DNA of 64,000 bases. Origin: Thiocapsa bogorovii. GTDB taxonomy: Bacteria; Pseudomonadota; Gammaproteobacteria; Chromatiales; Chromatiaceae. The translations under genes were made by a program, and so were the position numbers. Every line of letters starts with the position of its first letter. Positions within the stretch are counted from its first letter, which is position 1. The stretch is from the NCBI RefSeq assembly GCF_021228795.1, contig NZ_CP089309.1, forward strand, positions 1,922,001 through 1,986,000, read 5' to 3'. The notes under the pieces were generated by a model, which worked only from the letters and a program-made list of their open reading frames with translations, had not been told where the DNA came from and made no database searches. Positions 40,000-49,608 of this stretch are shown here, piece by piece.

Positions 40000-40913
40000 G
40001 GATCACGCCCGGCGGCTATCTCTGGTGGTATCTGGATGCACTGAGCGATGACGGAGACCATGGCCTAACCATCATCGCCATGCTCGGCAGCGTCTTCTCG
40101 CCGTACTACGCGTGGGCGCGACGGCGCGGCAATCCGGACCCGCTCAATCACTGTGCGCTCAATGTCGCGCTCTACGGCAAAGCAGGGAAACGCTGGACCA
40201 TGACCGAGCGCGGGCGCAAGGCACTGCGTCAGGCGCCGGGCCGGCTCGACATCGGTCCGAGCCATCTGACCTGGGACGGCACGGCACTGACCATCGACGT
40301 CAACGAGATCACCGCACCCATCCCCTCGCGGGTGCGCGGACGCATTCGGGTGATTCCGGCCGCCGTCAACGCGCGCGAGTTCACGCTCGATCCGGCGGAA
40401 CGCCATGTCTGGTGGCCGATCGCGCCGATCTCGCGCGTCGAGGTCGACCTGGAAAAACCGGCATTGCGCTGGAGCGGCCATGGCTATCTCGACTCAAATC
40501 GCGGGGAGGAGCCGCTCGAAGACGCCTTCCAGTGTTGGGACTGGTCGCGCGCCAATACGCCGTCAGGCACCACCATGCTCTACGACGTGACCGCGCGTCA
40601 CGGGACCGGCGCCAGCCTCGCGCTGCGCTTCAATGCCTCGGGCGAGGTCGAGGAATTCCCCCCGCCGCCGCGGGTGCGGCTGCCCACGACCGGGATCTGG
40701 CGCATCAAGCGCGGGACCCAGTGCGAGGCGGGGCATCAGGCGCGCGTCGTGGAGACGCTGGAAGACACGCCCTTCTACGCACGCTCGCTCGTGGAGACAC
40801 GCCTGGCCGGCGAGACCGCAACCTGCGTTCACGAGAGCCTCTCGCTCGATCGCTTTGCCTCGCCCGTCGTGCAACTGATGCTGCCGTTTCGGATGCCACG
40901 CGTCGGCGGCTGA
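39996..40913 (+). CDS. crtC: Carotenoid 1,2-hydratase (hydroxyneurosporene synthase)
   Basis: It adds water to the terminal 1,2 double bond of acyclic carotenoids. Recognisable sequence starts immediately at GGYLWWYLDALSDDGDHGLT and continues with GSVFSPYYAWARRRGNPDPL, NHCALNVALYG, HVWWPIAPISRVEVDL and GHGYLDSNRGEEPLEDAFQC. No ATG or GTG lies at the expected position. A CTG at 39996 overlaps the crtD stop as CTGA and gives about 305 residues, matching family length; the nearest in-frame ATG is about 48 codons further upstream, inside crtD. The start is therefore uncertain. Function confidence is high; start confidence is low. Confidence 0.88.
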   Translation: MRITPGGYLWWYLDALSDDGDHGLTIIAMLGSVFSPYYAWARRRGNPDPLNHCALNVALYGKAGKRWTMTERGRKALRQAPGRLDIGPSHLTWDGTALTIDVNEITAPIPSRVRGRIRVIPAAVNAREFTLDPAERHVWWPIAPISRVEVDLEKPALRWSGHGYLDSNRGEEPLEDAFQCWDWSRANTPSGTTMLYDVTARHGTGASLALRFNASGEVEEFPPPPRVRLPTTGIWRIKRGTQCEAGHQARVVETLEDTPFYARSLVETRLAGETATCVHESLSLDRFASPVVQLMLPFRMPRVGG

Positions 40914-40920
40914 GAAGACA

Positions 40921-41006
40921 CTCAACCGCGCTCAGCGCGGTATGCGATGTTTTGGATGGGATCGACGCCGGCAGACTTGACGACCGTTGGAGCCGGCGCG
41001 GTTGAG
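40921..41006. repeat. Intergenic palindromic repeat, copy D (short form, 86 bp)
   Basis: The repeat begins CTCAACCGCGC and ends GGCGCGGTTGAG, a good terminal inverted repeat. Inside it shares GCGCGGTATGCGATGTTTT and GCCGGCAGACTTGA-like sequence with copy B. It fills the gap between the convergent 3' ends of crtC and the MenE-like gene, 7 bp after the crtC stop and 22 bp before the other stop, so it may serve as a bidirectional terminator. Confidence 0.75.
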
Positions 41007-41028
41007 GATACGAATAGAAATACAATCT

Positions 41029-42435
41029 TTAAGGGCCGGATACGGATTCAAGGGCAAAGGCACGGATCGCAATTCGATCATACTTGCCCGAATCCAGCAG
41101 CGGGAGCCCGGCGACCCGCTTGAAGGCGCGGGGTCTCTCGGCGCCCGAGAGGGCACCGTCGCACCAGCGCTCGAATGCCTGCTCGTCGAGATCGCCGCTG
41201 TAGACAACGACCAAGCGATGCCCCCAGGTCGCATCGTCGAGAGCGACGACGGCCAGGTCCGAGACGCCGGGGGCCGCGCGGAGGAGCTCATCCACGCGGG
41301 TCAGCGAGATGTTGTTGCCGCCGATGACCAAGACGTCGTCGGCGCGTCCGACAACTCGGAGATCACCCTCCGCGTCGAGGCCGCCCAGGTCCGAGGTCTC
41401 GAACCAGCCCTCCTTGAGCCCCTGCCCAGGACGGCGTCCGGGGTTGGCGTAACCGGCCATCAACATGGGTCCGCGGACCCGAAGCCGACTCGGACCATCG
41501 CGCCCGTCGTGCCGATCGATCTCCACGTCCGGGAGCAACGGACCCACGCGACCGTCGCACGGGACGCGCTCCAGCGAACACGCCGAGGTCGCGATCTGGG
41601 ATGCGGTCTCGGTCATGCCGTAGGTGAGGAAGAGCGGCCAACCGGCGAGGAGTGCGCGCTCGGCCAACACTGGATTCAGGGCTTGTCCGCCTACCAGAAC
41701 CACGCGCAGGGAGGGTGGAGGCGCGGCACCCGACTCGAGCAAGCGGCCCAACATCGGCGGCACCAGAGAGATATGAGTCACCGCGTAACGTTGCAGATCC
41801 TCGGCGACGGCCTGCGCGTCGAATCCTTCATGCAGGATCAAGCTCGCCCCCGCGAGCGCCCAACGATGGATAATCGCCAGACCGCCGATATGACTCAGCC
41901 GTAGGCAACAAAGCCAAAGGTCCCCGGATCCGAAACCGAGGCGGCGATTTACAGCCGCAGCCGAGGCAAGCAGGTTATGGCGGGTCAACATCACAACCTT
42001 GGGCCCGCCGCTGCTGCCGCTGGTCTTCAGGAGCAGAGCCAGCTCCGAAGCCGAGGTCCCGGTACCCGGGGATGCGTTCCCGGTTGCGACACCGATCGGA
42101 AGGCCCGTCGGGATCAGGGTCTCTGACTCGGGAGACCAACGCCACTCCGCCCCGGTCGCGGCGGCCAGCGCGAGTAGCGCGCTCGGATCCAAACCGGTGC
42201 GATACGGCAGCAAGGCCGCCCCGACCCGCATAAGCGCCAGGTTCATCACGACCGGCTCGATCACGGGGGTATCCGGACAGAGGACGACCTGTGCCGGCCG
42301 AAGCCCGTGCTTCGTCAACCCGAGCACACGCTCGCGCAGCTGCGTCTCTCGCTCGAGCGGATCCAAACAGGTGCCGCCGAAGAGAAGGCGGCCGTGACAA
42401 CCGAATCGATCGGACAAGACGATGGATGGAGACAA
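41029..42435 (-). CDS. MenE-like acyl-CoA ligase (o-succinylbenzoate-CoA synthetase type)
   Basis: This is an ANL-superfamily adenylate-forming enzyme. The frame extends to 42660, but that part overlaps bchJ; the TTG at 42435 (LSPSIVLSDRFGCHG) is a plausible start, giving 468 residues, short as in MenE. The AMP-binding loop is KTSGSSGGPKVVMLT, the A5 motif LTYGMTETASQIA, and the A8 hinge VVGRADDVLVIGGNNISL. The Lys in DSGKYDRIAI ends the protein. The CLRLSHIGGLAIIHRWALAG block is MenE-like. Chromatiaceae contain menaquinone, so an OSB-CoA role fits, but no other men gene is nearby; it sits in a bchE-hemN-bchJ run. Confidence 0.72.
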   Translation of the reverse strand: MSPSIVLSDRFGCHGRLLFGGTCLDPLERETQLRERVLGLTKHGLRPAQVVLCPDTPVIEPVVMNLALMRVGAALLPYRTGLDPSALLALAAATGAEWRWSPESETLIPTGLPIGVATGNASPGTGTSASELALLLKTSGSSGGPKVVMLTRHNLLASAAAVNRRLGFGSGDLWLCCLRLSHIGGLAIIHRWALAGASLILHEGFDAQAVAEDLQRYAVTHISLVPPMLGRLLESGAAPPPSLRVVLVGGQALNPVLAERALLAGWPLFLTYGMTETASQIATSACSLERVPCDGRVGPLLPDVEIDRHDGRDGPSRLRVRGPMLMAGYANPGRRPGQGLKEGWFETSDLGGLDAEGDLRVVGRADDVLVIGGNNISLTRVDELLRAAPGVSDLAVVALDDATWGHRLVVVYSGDLDEQAFERWCDGALSGAERPRAFKRVAGLPLLDSGKYDRIAIRAFALESVSGP

Positions 42436-42493
42436 TCGGTCGCGAATGGGTCGACGAGGGAACCGAGAAGGCCGGGCTATCGGGCGGAGTGCC

Positions 42494-43120
42494 CTACCAG
42501 CGCACCTCGAAGACACAGGATTCGTCACCGTTGGCCTGGCAGGCAACCTCGGTGACCCGCGCGTTCGGGTGGACGAGCCTGGAGAACAGGCGCTCGAAGC
42601 TCCCGGCATAGAAATCACAGAGAGGTTCGTTGGCCGAAGCGCCTCGGCAGATCGGACCATCCGTCACCGTCAGCCTGGTCGGACGACCGGGCTTGCCGTC
42701 GAAGACACCGCTACCGACAAAGGTCCAGGCGTTACGACGAATCGCCGAAATCAGTACGCGGCTCGCGAGACGAGCCGGAAGGATGACGAGGAGGCGCTGG
42801 ACCGGACGAGGGATGCGGTTTGCGAGCAGATAATCGCCCGTACGCAATCCAGCATCGTGGGAAACGGAACGCGCTTCAGCGAGACCCAAGTGCTCGCGCA
42901 GCGCGGCCTGGAGCCGAGTGACCTCGAACTCGTCGACCATCTCGGACGGGGGTGTCTTCAGATAGTGCTCGAGGCCGGCGGCTCGGAATACCTGAGCGAC
43001 GACATCTGGTCCGCGCGCCTCATCCAACGCCTCGGCGACGCGGATGACGGCGTTGGGTCCCACCCGCGCGGTCGCACCAAGATCGGCGGGCGCGTTCAAG
43101 GCCCTGCCGTCGCGCGCCAC
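42494..43120 (-). CDS. bchJ: BchJ, 4-vinyl-reductase (V4R) domain protein
   Basis: The product has 208 residues from a GTG at 43120, overlapping the end of hemN by 25 bp. Its C-terminal part is a V4R domain: PLCDFYAGSFERLFSRLVHP then VACQANGDESCVFEVRW, with the Cys pair of the V4R pocket. BchJ was once taken as the 8-vinyl reductase. Later work on Rhodobacter gave that role to BciA and suggested that BchJ assists early BChl steps, possibly as a substrate carrier. Its context (bchE, hemN) is the usual one. Confidence 0.88.
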   Translation of the reverse strand: MARDGRALNAPADLGATARVGPNAVIRVAEALDEARGPDVVAQVFRAAGLEHYLKTPPSEMVDEFEVTRLQAALREHLGLAEARSVSHDAGLRTGDYLLANRIPRPVQRLLVILPARLASRVLISAIRRNAWTFVGSGVFDGKPGRPTRLTVTDGPICRGASANEPLCDFYAGSFERLFSRLVHPNARVTEVACQANGDESCVFEVRW

Positions 43121-44466
43121 TGGGTGCTTCCCCAGTCAACGGACGCGTCCTGCTCGACACAGAGCCCATGCAGGAGATAACGTCCCTCTTCGGTGACCCG
43201 GATCCCATCGTCCGTCACCTCAAGCAGGCCACGTCCGCCGTCGCGGCAAAGGCTTTCGTACTCGCGCTCCAAGCCGTGCGCAGATGACGCGGGTAGCTCA
43301 AGGTTGCACATGAGATAAAGGATGGCCTCCCGACGGCGCCGATCCTGATCACTCAGCCGCCGGCCCCAGGACACGGGAAGCAGACCGGACGACACGCAAC
43401 GCTGCCAGGTTTTGAGGTCCGGCGCGTTTTGAACCAAAGCGCCACCGACCTCCCCGATCCCGCTCGGACCGAAGGCGAGCACCTGCTTGGCCGGCATCGG
43501 GGTGTAGCCGATTGCGTTGCGATAGAGTCGGCGCTCGTCTTGGGCGCTGGTGAGCTCGTCCGCCTCGCGCGCGAAGACATCCAGACCGACCCAGCGATAA
43601 CCTGCTGCCGAAAAGCACTCGACGGCCTGATGGAACAGGGCCAGCTTTTCGGCCACCGACGGAAGGTGGTCCGCGCTGATGGCATGTTGATGAGGCCTGC
43701 TGACGGGATCGTGCGCGTAGCTGAAACAGGCGACCCGATCCGGCCCGAGCGCGACGATCTGGTCGAGCGTCTGCTGAAACCCCTCCGGCGTCTGGAAGGG
43801 CAAACCGTAAATCAGATCGAGATTGATGCTCTCGAACCCGGTGTCCCGCGCGGTCAGAAAGACGTCGCGCACCATATCGAGTGACTGGACGCGACCGATG
43901 GCCCGCTGTACGTCTGAGTTGAGGTCTTGCACACCGAAACTGATGCGCTTGAATCCGAGCCCGTAGAGGAGGTCGAGCTGGCCAGCCGAGGTGCGTCGCG
44001 GATTACATTCGATCGACGTACAGGCTCGATCCGAAATCCGGAAATAGCGCTCGACGATTTCCATCAGCCGAGCCAGTTGGGGTTCGTTGAGATGGTTCGG
44101 GGTGCCGCCTCCGACGTGAAGCTGATCGGTGACCCGACCGCGGCCGATGATGTCGGCAACCAGCCCCATCTCCCGGTCGAGAGTATCGAGGTACTGATCG
44201 ACCTTCTCCTCGCTGTGCGTGATGGTTGTATTGCACGCACAGTAGAGACAGCGCACGTGACAGAAAGGGACGTGCACGTACACGGAGACATGCTCGTCGG
44301 GGCTGTTGCGCAGCCCCATGAGCGCTTCTTTGTAGTTCGAATCCGAGAAGGTCGCGTCGCCGCCCATTTGCGATGTCGCCAAGGCGCACCCGGGCGGCAA
44401 ATGTCCGAACCGCTCGAGGAGCTCGAGCGGCAGACTTGAGGGGAGTGGAGGCGCCATGTCTTGCAC
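43096..44466 (-). CDS. hemN: Oxygen-independent coproporphyrinogen III oxidase
   Basis: This radical-SAM enzyme converts coproporphyrinogen III to protoporphyrinogen IX without oxygen, needed for pigment synthesis in anaerobic light. The 456-residue product has the cluster motif CHVRCLYCAC near residue 69, the GGGTPNHL SAM-binding motif, and HemN-type blocks VYVHVPFCHVRCLYC and FSYAHDPVSRPHQHAI. The C-terminal HemN domain (YLMCNLELPA and on) is present, which argues against a HemW-type protein. The start is 4 bp from the bchE stop. Confidence 0.93.
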   Translation of the reverse strand: MQDMAPPLPSSLPLELLERFGHLPPGCALATSQMGGDATFSDSNYKEALMGLRNSPDEHVSVYVHVPFCHVRCLYCACNTTITHSEEKVDQYLDTLDREMGLVADIIGRGRVTDQLHVGGGTPNHLNEPQLARLMEIVERYFRISDRACTSIECNPRRTSAGQLDLLYGLGFKRISFGVQDLNSDVQRAIGRVQSLDMVRDVFLTARDTGFESINLDLIYGLPFQTPEGFQQTLDQIVALGPDRVACFSYAHDPVSRPHQHAISADHLPSVAEKLALFHQAVECFSAAGYRWVGLDVFAREADELTSAQDERRLYRNAIGYTPMPAKQVLAFGPSGIGEVGGALVQNAPDLKTWQRCVSSGLLPVSWGRRLSDQDRRRREAILYLMCNLELPASSAHGLEREYESLCRDGGRGLLEVTDDGIRVTEEGRYLLHGLCVEQDASVDWGSTQWRATAGP

Positions 44467-44470
44467 CCGG

Positions 44471-46126
44471 TTAGTCAGGTTGGACTGCCGTCATCTTGGG
44501 CTTGGAGGCTGCGGCTTTGACCGGCAGATCCGATTCGGAAACCTGCAGATCGTCCGGAGCTCCGCAAGCCACGATCTTGACGGGCGTCCCTTTGAAATTC
44601 ATGTCCGCCGACAGCTCCGGACGATCCCGCTTCAACTGCGCGATCTCGTCTGCAGTGAGGACCTTGGACGCGTCGAAGCCCAAATCGACTTCGGTCGACA
44701 TCCCCTTCATCTTGAGGCGCTCGAGGTCGTAGAACTTTTTCGACGCCGTGGTCTTCGCGAAGGCCTTGAGGCAGCCGAGCATGTAACGTCTGCGGAACTT
44801 GTCCTTGATCCAAGGATACTCCAAGAAGCTCTTGCGCATGTAGAAGCGCGCATAATTCTTCAGGACGCCCTTGAGCACCTGCTCGCGGGTCATCGCCTCG
44901 GGCTTCATGATCGGAGTGACGAAATTGTACTTCGAGTAGTCGCGAACCTCCACCCGGTCACCCAACTCCTCGAACAGCTCCGCGAACGGCCATGGCGTAT
45001 ACATGTTCCAGTTCGCCATGTCGGGCTTCCAGTCCTGGGCGAGCTTGTAGGTCTCCTCGATGGTCTCGGGCGTCTCGTTTTCGAGGCCCATGATGAACTG
45101 GACCTCCGCGACGATTCCGGCCTGCTGCAGGAGCTTGACCGCGAGCTTGTTCTGCTCGACCGTCGTTTGCTTGCGGAAGGTGTCGAGGTTCAACTGCGAG
45201 ACCGCCTCGGTGCCGAGCGAGACATGGACCAGACCGGCCTTACGGTACAAGGGCAGCAGGTTGCGATCGCGCATGATGTCGGTCACGCGCGTGTTGATGC
45301 CCCAATGGAGCGGGAGGTCGCGCTTGATCAACTCCTCGCAGAGTGCGACGAACTTCTTCTGGAAGATCGTCGGCTCCTCGTCGGCGAGGATCATGAAGCC
45401 GACGTTGTAGTCTCGAACCAGGGTTTCGATCTCGTCGACGAATTTCTTCGGATCGCGATGACGGTACTTGCGCCAGAACTTCCACTGCGAACAAAAACGG
45501 CAGGTAAAGGGGCAGCCACGCGCGAAGTTCGGCACGGCGACCCGGCAGTTGAGGGGGGTGTAGATGTACTTGTCCCAGTCGAGCAGCGACCAGTCCGGCG
45601 TCAAGGTGTCCAGATCTTCGATCACCGGACGCGCAGGGGTTGCGACGACTTGGCCGTCGTCATCGATATAGGCAATACCCCAGATACGCTTGCGATCTTG
45701 CCGATGGGTGCCCGCCTCGATCGATTGCAGGAGAGCGACCGCGATCTCCTCGCCCTCTCCGCGCACGATATAGTCGATCCAGGGCGCCTCGCTGAAGACC
45801 TGGGTATACATGAAGGTCGGATGGATGCCGCCGAGCACGGTGACGCAGTTCGGAAGCACCTCCTTGGCGATCTGCAGCGTGGTCTGCGCCTTGTAGATCT
45901 GCGGCGTGATGGCGGTGGCGAGGACGACGTCGGGCTGATTGACCCGAATAATCTCGCGCAGTTTCTCATCCGGAATATCGTAGGTCATGGCATCGATGAA
46001 CCGGATGTTCGTCATGCCCGCGTGCTTGAGCGCACCTCCGATGTAGGCGACCCAACCGGGTGGCCAGTTTCCCGCGATTTCCGCACCACCACAGTGATAG
46101 TTAGGCTGGATCATCAATATACGCAT
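44471..46126 (-). CDS. bchE: Anaerobic Mg-protoporphyrin IX monomethyl ester cyclase
   Basis: This B12-dependent radical-SAM enzyme forms ring E without oxygen, taking oxygen from water. The 551-residue product begins [20 protein letters not shown]. The N-terminal cobalamin-binding region covers about 1-140 and the cluster motif [11 protein letters not shown] is near residue 205. Blocks [19 protein letters not shown] and [20 protein letters not shown] are typical. The oxygen-dependent alternative (acsF) is not in the window, in keeping with an anaerobic phototroph. It leads the bchE-hemN-bchJ-menE-like run, after a 389-bp upstream gap. Confidence 0.96.
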   Translation of the reverse strand: MRILMIQPNYHCGGAEIAGNWPPGWVAYIGGALKHAGMTNIRFIDAMTYDIPDEKLREIIRVNQPDVVLATAITPQIYKAQTTLQIAKEVLPNCVTVLGGIHPTFMYTQVFSEAPWIDYIVRGEGEEIAVALLQSIEAGTHRQDRKRIWGIAYIDDDGQVVATPARPVIEDLDTLTPDWSLLDWDKYIYTPLNCRVAVPNFARGCPFTCRFCSQWKFWRKYRHRDPKKFVDEIETLVRDYNVGFMILADEEPTIFQKKFVALCEELIKRDLPLHWGINTRVTDIMRDRNLLPLYRKAGLVHVSLGTEAVSQLNLDTFRKQTTVEQNKLAVKLLQQAGIVAEVQFIMGLENETPETIEETYKLAQDWKPDMANWNMYTPWPFAELFEELGDRVEVRDYSKYNFVTPIMKPEAMTREQVLKGVLKNYARFYMRKSFLEYPWIKDKFRRRYMLGCLKAFAKTTASKKFYDLERLKMKGMSTEVDLGFDASKVLTADEIAQLKRDRPELSADMNFKGTPVKIVACGAPDDLQVSESDLPVKAAASKPKMTAVQPD

Positions 46127-46369
46127 GAGAATTCCTCAGGAACGGGTCGAACGGCAAACGGCCATTCGAGCCTGACCGCATCAGTCCGATCTCGGGCGTC
46201 ACCGAGCGCTAGAGCCAACGGCGCCGGCACCGAGACGCGAGGCCACCGGGTACGATGCCTCGGCGATGCCTTGGCCTAGAGCTCGAACGTTTCCGAATCG
46301 GGTCGTTTCGTATCGCGCCTTCCGGACGCGCATTGCCTCACACCTTAGCTGATTCCCGAGCAGCTCGAT

Positions 46370-46383
46370 ATGATTCGCGTCAA
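46370..46383. promoter_or_regulatory. Possible FNR-type site upstream of bchE
   Basis: ATGAT-N4-GTCAA matches the FNR consensus TTGAT-N4-ATCAA at 8 of 10 positions. It lies about 245 bp upstream of bchE in the otherwise empty 46127-46515 gap. Anaerobic control of bchE-hemN would make sense, but the match is imperfect and the distance long. No TGT-N12-ACA box was seen in this gap. Confidence 0.3.
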
Positions 46384-46515
46384 CCGCGCCGAGCGCGACG
46401 ACATCGTCTCTCCGACACCGCCTCGACCGATATGCCCACAAGCGTAGCCGAGACTCCGGCTCGGATCAAAGTCTGCAACCGGGCGGGCGCGTGCGCCCTT
46501 CACCGAGGTCGAGGT

Positions 46516-47454
46516 TCACGGAAGCTCCGCGATTGGAGCCCCGCTTCGAGCCTTCCCGACGCAGCGGCCGGGTGACGGCGATGTCGTTTGCGGCCGCAAC
46601 ACTTTTCGGGTGGCGGCCATTGCCCGCTTGGGCCCATCGGAACGCGTTTCCCCCTGTCCAGGTTGGCGACTCGGTTCCCCGCCGGGTTTCCCGTCTGCAT
46701 CCCGAGAGGGCAGAGCCCACGCCCAGAGCGCCTCGTCCGGCAAGGGAAGCACGAGGAACCAGTGTTCGAGGATGCCCAGCGCCAAAAGGCTTGCCACCAA
46801 GATCAGGCTGACCACTTCAAACTCGCTCGCACCGGGACTCAGCGCCCGCGACACCATCAGCACCACGACCAGAGTGGGCACCGTCACCGAGATCGGAAAC
46901 AAGAGATTCATGCTCCGCTTCGGCATGTAGGACTTCAGATAGGCGAGGTGCTCTGGCAGCCAGTCGTTCAGATTTGGAACCCCCAGGAAGAGATTGAGCT
47001 TCGCGCTCCAGCGCATCAGCCAGAGCACAACGAAGGTCCAGGTTCCGACCTGATTGGGCTCGCCCCAGGAGATCACGACGAGGAAGGCCACCGCCGACAG
47101 AACGGCAAACTCATGATAGAGGCTGGTCAAGATGGCGAGGCCGAAACGCTTCCAGGCCGGGCAACCGGGCGGGCAGGGTGCCTTACGCGGCCCGGTCAGG
47201 AGTCCCGTGAAATAGCTCATCTCCAAGACACCCCAAACGATCACGCCGGAGGTGAAGGCAATGTAGGTTGCGCTCAGCGAGGTCGAGGTGCTGCTGACGA
47301 CAAGCGCAAAGACGGCAAACGCCAGCACTGCAGCGCCGCCGAGCATGGTCCACCCGAAGGTGCGTCCGGGCAGATTGTCCAGATAGAGCACCAGACCCGT
47401 GCTGAACCACCAGAGCCCGAGCGCGAAAAGAACGGGGTAACCATATTCGAGCAT
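46516..47454 (-). CDS. puhE: Photosynthetic complex assembly protein PuhE
   Basis: This 312-residue integral membrane protein has about seven hydrophobic segments, starting MLEYGYPVLFALGLWWFSTG. The blocks LTSLYHEFAVLSAVAFLVVI, RWSAKLNLFLGVPNLNDWL and EHWFLVLPLPDEALWAWAL are characteristic of PuhE (putative photosynthetic complex assembly protein 2). A C-terminal tail of about 60 residues is polar and unstructured. In Rhodobacter, loss of PuhE changes BChl levels and LH1 assembly. It closes the puh run, 262 bp after puhC; that gap shows nothing I recognise. Confidence 0.9.
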   Translation of the reverse strand: MLEYGYPVLFALGLWWFSTGLVLYLDNLPGRTFGWTMLGGAAVLAFAVFALVVSSTSTSLSATYIAFTSGVIVWGVLEMSYFTGLLTGPRKAPCPPGCPAWKRFGLAILTSLYHEFAVLSAVAFLVVISWGEPNQVGTWTFVVLWLMRWSAKLNLFLGVPNLNDWLPEHLAYLKSYMPKRSMNLLFPISVTVPTLVVVLMVSRALSPGASEFEVVSLILVASLLALGILEHWFLVLPLPDEALWAWALPSRDADGKPGGEPSRQPGQGETRSDGPKRAMAATRKVLRPQTTSPSPGRCVGKARSGAPIAELP

Positions 47455-47716
47455 GAAATGCGCCCTATTCTCTGGCCGATGGCGATCGGAATGTTCCCGC
47501 TTCCGGGATCACCCCTGCCCTCAAGCGAAGGACCTCGCCGACGCCGTATCGAGGAACGACCGATGTGTCGCTCGGTTGGAGCCGATCCCGCGGACGCGGA
47601 ATGTCGAGGTCGGGGAGCCGGATAATACCAGGCGAGACATCGCGCGAGCATTGTTCGCTGCGTCGCGACGGCGGCCGGGCAGAGGACGTCGCGCGCCCCG
47701 ACACCCGGCCACAACC

Positions 47717-48172
47717 TCACTGAGCCGACGGGGGTGCCGATAGGAATCGACCTACGGAGGCTTCGTTCGTCGGTCCGAATGCCCTGAGGTCGATAAAGAA
47801 GTCGGTCGTTTGATCCTCCAGCGTAAAACGACCGTTCTCGCGCAGGCTTAGCCGGTAGGGTCGATCCATCGCCACGCTATGCATCCGACGCTCGCGCTCC
47901 AGCGTCCGAAGCACCCCGCGGATGAAACCGTCTTCGCCTGGCGGAAGCCTCTCCAACAACTCCCCGGAGGCGGCATCGTAGACCGCCAGGTCGCCTTGGC
48001 CGACCTCGACAAAGCTCAAATCCCGAACCGCAACCTCGGGCGAGATAGGACCCTGGCTTGGATCGAAGCCAATGAGCCTTGCGACAGCGACGGCCAGGAT
48101 CGTAAACCCGATCAGCGAGGCAACCGCAATCAGCATGCCCCGCGGAAACGGACGATCATGCAATTCAGTCAA
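47717..48172 (-). CDS. puhC: Photosynthetic complex assembly protein PuhC
   Basis: The product has 151 residues with one N-terminal membrane segment (FPRGMLIAVASLIGFTILAV) and a periplasmic domain containing RDLSFVEVGQGDLAVYDAAS, GEDGFIRGVLRTLERER and FTLEDQTTDFFIDLRAFGPT. These are the PuhC family motifs. PuhC is needed for normal LH1-reaction-centre organisation in Rhodobacter. It starts 15 bp after the puhB stop. Confidence 0.9.
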   Translation of the reverse strand: MTELHDRPFPRGMLIAVASLIGFTILAVAVARLIGFDPSQGPISPEVAVRDLSFVEVGQGDLAVYDAASGELLERLPPGEDGFIRGVLRTLERERRMHSVAMDRPYRLSLRENGRFTLEDQTTDFFIDLRAFGPTNEASVGRFLSAPPSAQ

Positions 48173-48187
48173 GATTCAACCTCTTCT

Positions 48188-48844
48188 TCAGGATGTCGGA
48201 ACGGCATCGGGACCGGCGCGATCGTCGGCGCCCGCTTCGGCAGGCTCCCCGCCTTGCTCGTTTTGGGCGAGGTAACGGTTGAGGGCGTCCGAGAGGATCC
48301 CGGCGACCCGCGCCACGTCGGGAACCGCCCTCAGCATCGGCTGCGGTTTCGCGAAATGCCACGGCCGAACATGCGGCCACAAGACCATGTACGACGTGCG
48401 CGTGGATGCCACCAGGATGATGGGGATGTCACCGGTTTCGTCGCGATAGCGCTTCATCTGCGCGGAATGGACCTGAGCGAACGGGAAGTTGACGATCATC
48501 GGCAGTGCAACACCAAAACGCATCACGACGCGACGCGTCGTGATGGTATAGACCGTGGACCTCGCATTCGCCCAGGCAAGCAGCAATAGCCCGCCGATCG
48601 AGACGACCCCGAGGGCCAGGATCCAGAGCGCACCGACCACGACCTCGGCCGCAGTCTCCCCCGCGGAGAGATCAGCAAAGATCCTCCAGCCGAGGATGAT
48701 GGCGAAATAGACGGCGACCTTCCGAACGTGAAAGGCGCGCCGCGCCAGAGCGATCCAGCGCGGCGCGCCCTGCCAGAGCATCTCCTCTCCGGGAGGAAGA
48801 TGCTCGGGCAAGCCCCGAATGGGCTCGAACTCATACTCTCTCAC
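48188..48844 (-). CDS. puhB: Photosynthetic complex assembly protein PuhB
   Basis: The 218-residue membrane protein reads [20 protein letters not shown], then a PH-like (YdbT/bPH2) domain with [20 protein letters not shown]. This is the layout of PuhB, a dimeric assembly factor for the reaction centre. Segments [16 protein letters not shown] and [20 protein letters not shown] are shared with the family. The start overlaps the puhA stop by 4 bp. Confidence 0.92.
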   Translation of the reverse strand: MREYEFEPIRGLPEHLPPGEEMLWQGAPRWIALARRAFHVRKVAVYFAIILGWRIFADLSAGETAAEVVVGALWILALGVVSIGGLLLLAWANARSTVYTITTRRVVMRFGVALPMIVNFPFAQVHSAQMKRYRDETGDIPIILVASTRTSYMVLWPHVRPWHFAKPQPMLRAVPDVARVAGILSDALNRYLAQNEQGGEPAEAGADDRAGPDAVPTS

Positions 48845-49608
48845 AGCAGAGGCTCAGACCGATCCGCGGTTGCGTAGAGTTGACCACCGGCGTAATAGGC
48901 GCAGACCTTGTCCTCTTCGTAGAGGGTGACCTGGTCCGGCTTAGCCAAACCCGGCACATTGGCGAAGTGCTTGCCGGCGATCGACTGAACCTTAACCTTG
49001 CGGTTCTTCTTGTCGAAACGCGTGAAGTTGATCGGCAGCAGGACCTGCTTACCGCCCTTCGCGACCTTCACCTCCAGATACCGGATCTGCGGCTCGGAGC
49101 GGTCGACCCAAACGTCGGTCACGGTACCGCCCACTTCGCCGTCGCATCCGACAACCGTCATACCGCGCGGGTCCGGATCCTTCTCGGCGATCGAGAAGTC
49201 GGTGGCGACGCGCAGCGGGACGATCTTTGGCGCACCTTCGAAGGTCAGATCCGGGTGCTTCTCGCGATCCGGGGAAGCGGACGGACCGAATCCGGACAGC
49301 ATCGGATCGCCGTTCGGGATCAGCGGCGAGCCCGCGCCCGGCTGAGTCGGCGTGGCATTGACCTTCTCGACAGCCTCGACGCGAGGCGCGGAGACGGTCC
49401 CGCCGTTGTGCGGCAGCAGATAGGTCTTCGGCTCCGGCATGGACGGGAAGCCTTCGATCTTGATCTTACCGCCGCGCGTGGACTCGAGCGGATAGCCTTC
49501 ACGCTTGTTTTCGCGATGCAAATAGAAGACGAGACCGGCGAAGAAGAACCAGAAGACATAGAGAACGAGCTGTGCGACGTCGATATAGCTGGTGATGGCT
49601 GCTGACAT
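48841..49608 (-). CDS. puhA: Reaction-centre H subunit
   Basis: The product has 255 residues with a single N-terminal membrane helix ([20 protein letters not shown]) followed by KREGYPLES and a cytoplasmic PRC-barrel domain. Conserved blocks are [37 protein letters not shown] and [20 protein letters not shown]. It caps the LM core and controls proton delivery to QB. It follows bchM after 282 bp, where lhaA is found in many relatives but is absent here. No gene is evident in that gap. Confidence 0.97.
   Translation of the reverse strand: MSAAITSYIDVAQLVLYVFWFFFAGLVFYLHRENKREGYPLESTRGGKIKIEGFPSMPEPKTYLLPHNGGTVSAPRVEAVEKVNATPTQPGAGSPLIPNGDPMLSGFGPSASPDREKHPDLTFEGAPKIVPLRVATDFSIAEKDPDPRGMTVVGCDGEVGGTVTDVWVDRSEPQIRYLEVKVAKGGKQVLLPINFTRFDKKNRKVKVQSIAGKHFANVPGLAKPDQVTLYEEDKVCAYYAGGQLYATADRSEPLL

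Noticed and set aside
44456-46279. 607-codon plus-strand frame
   Set aside because: Antisense of bchE; no recognisable domain.
47465-47704. 79-codon minus-strand frame between puhC and puhE
   Set aside because: Two other frames are equally open here and none resembles a known puh or bch protein.
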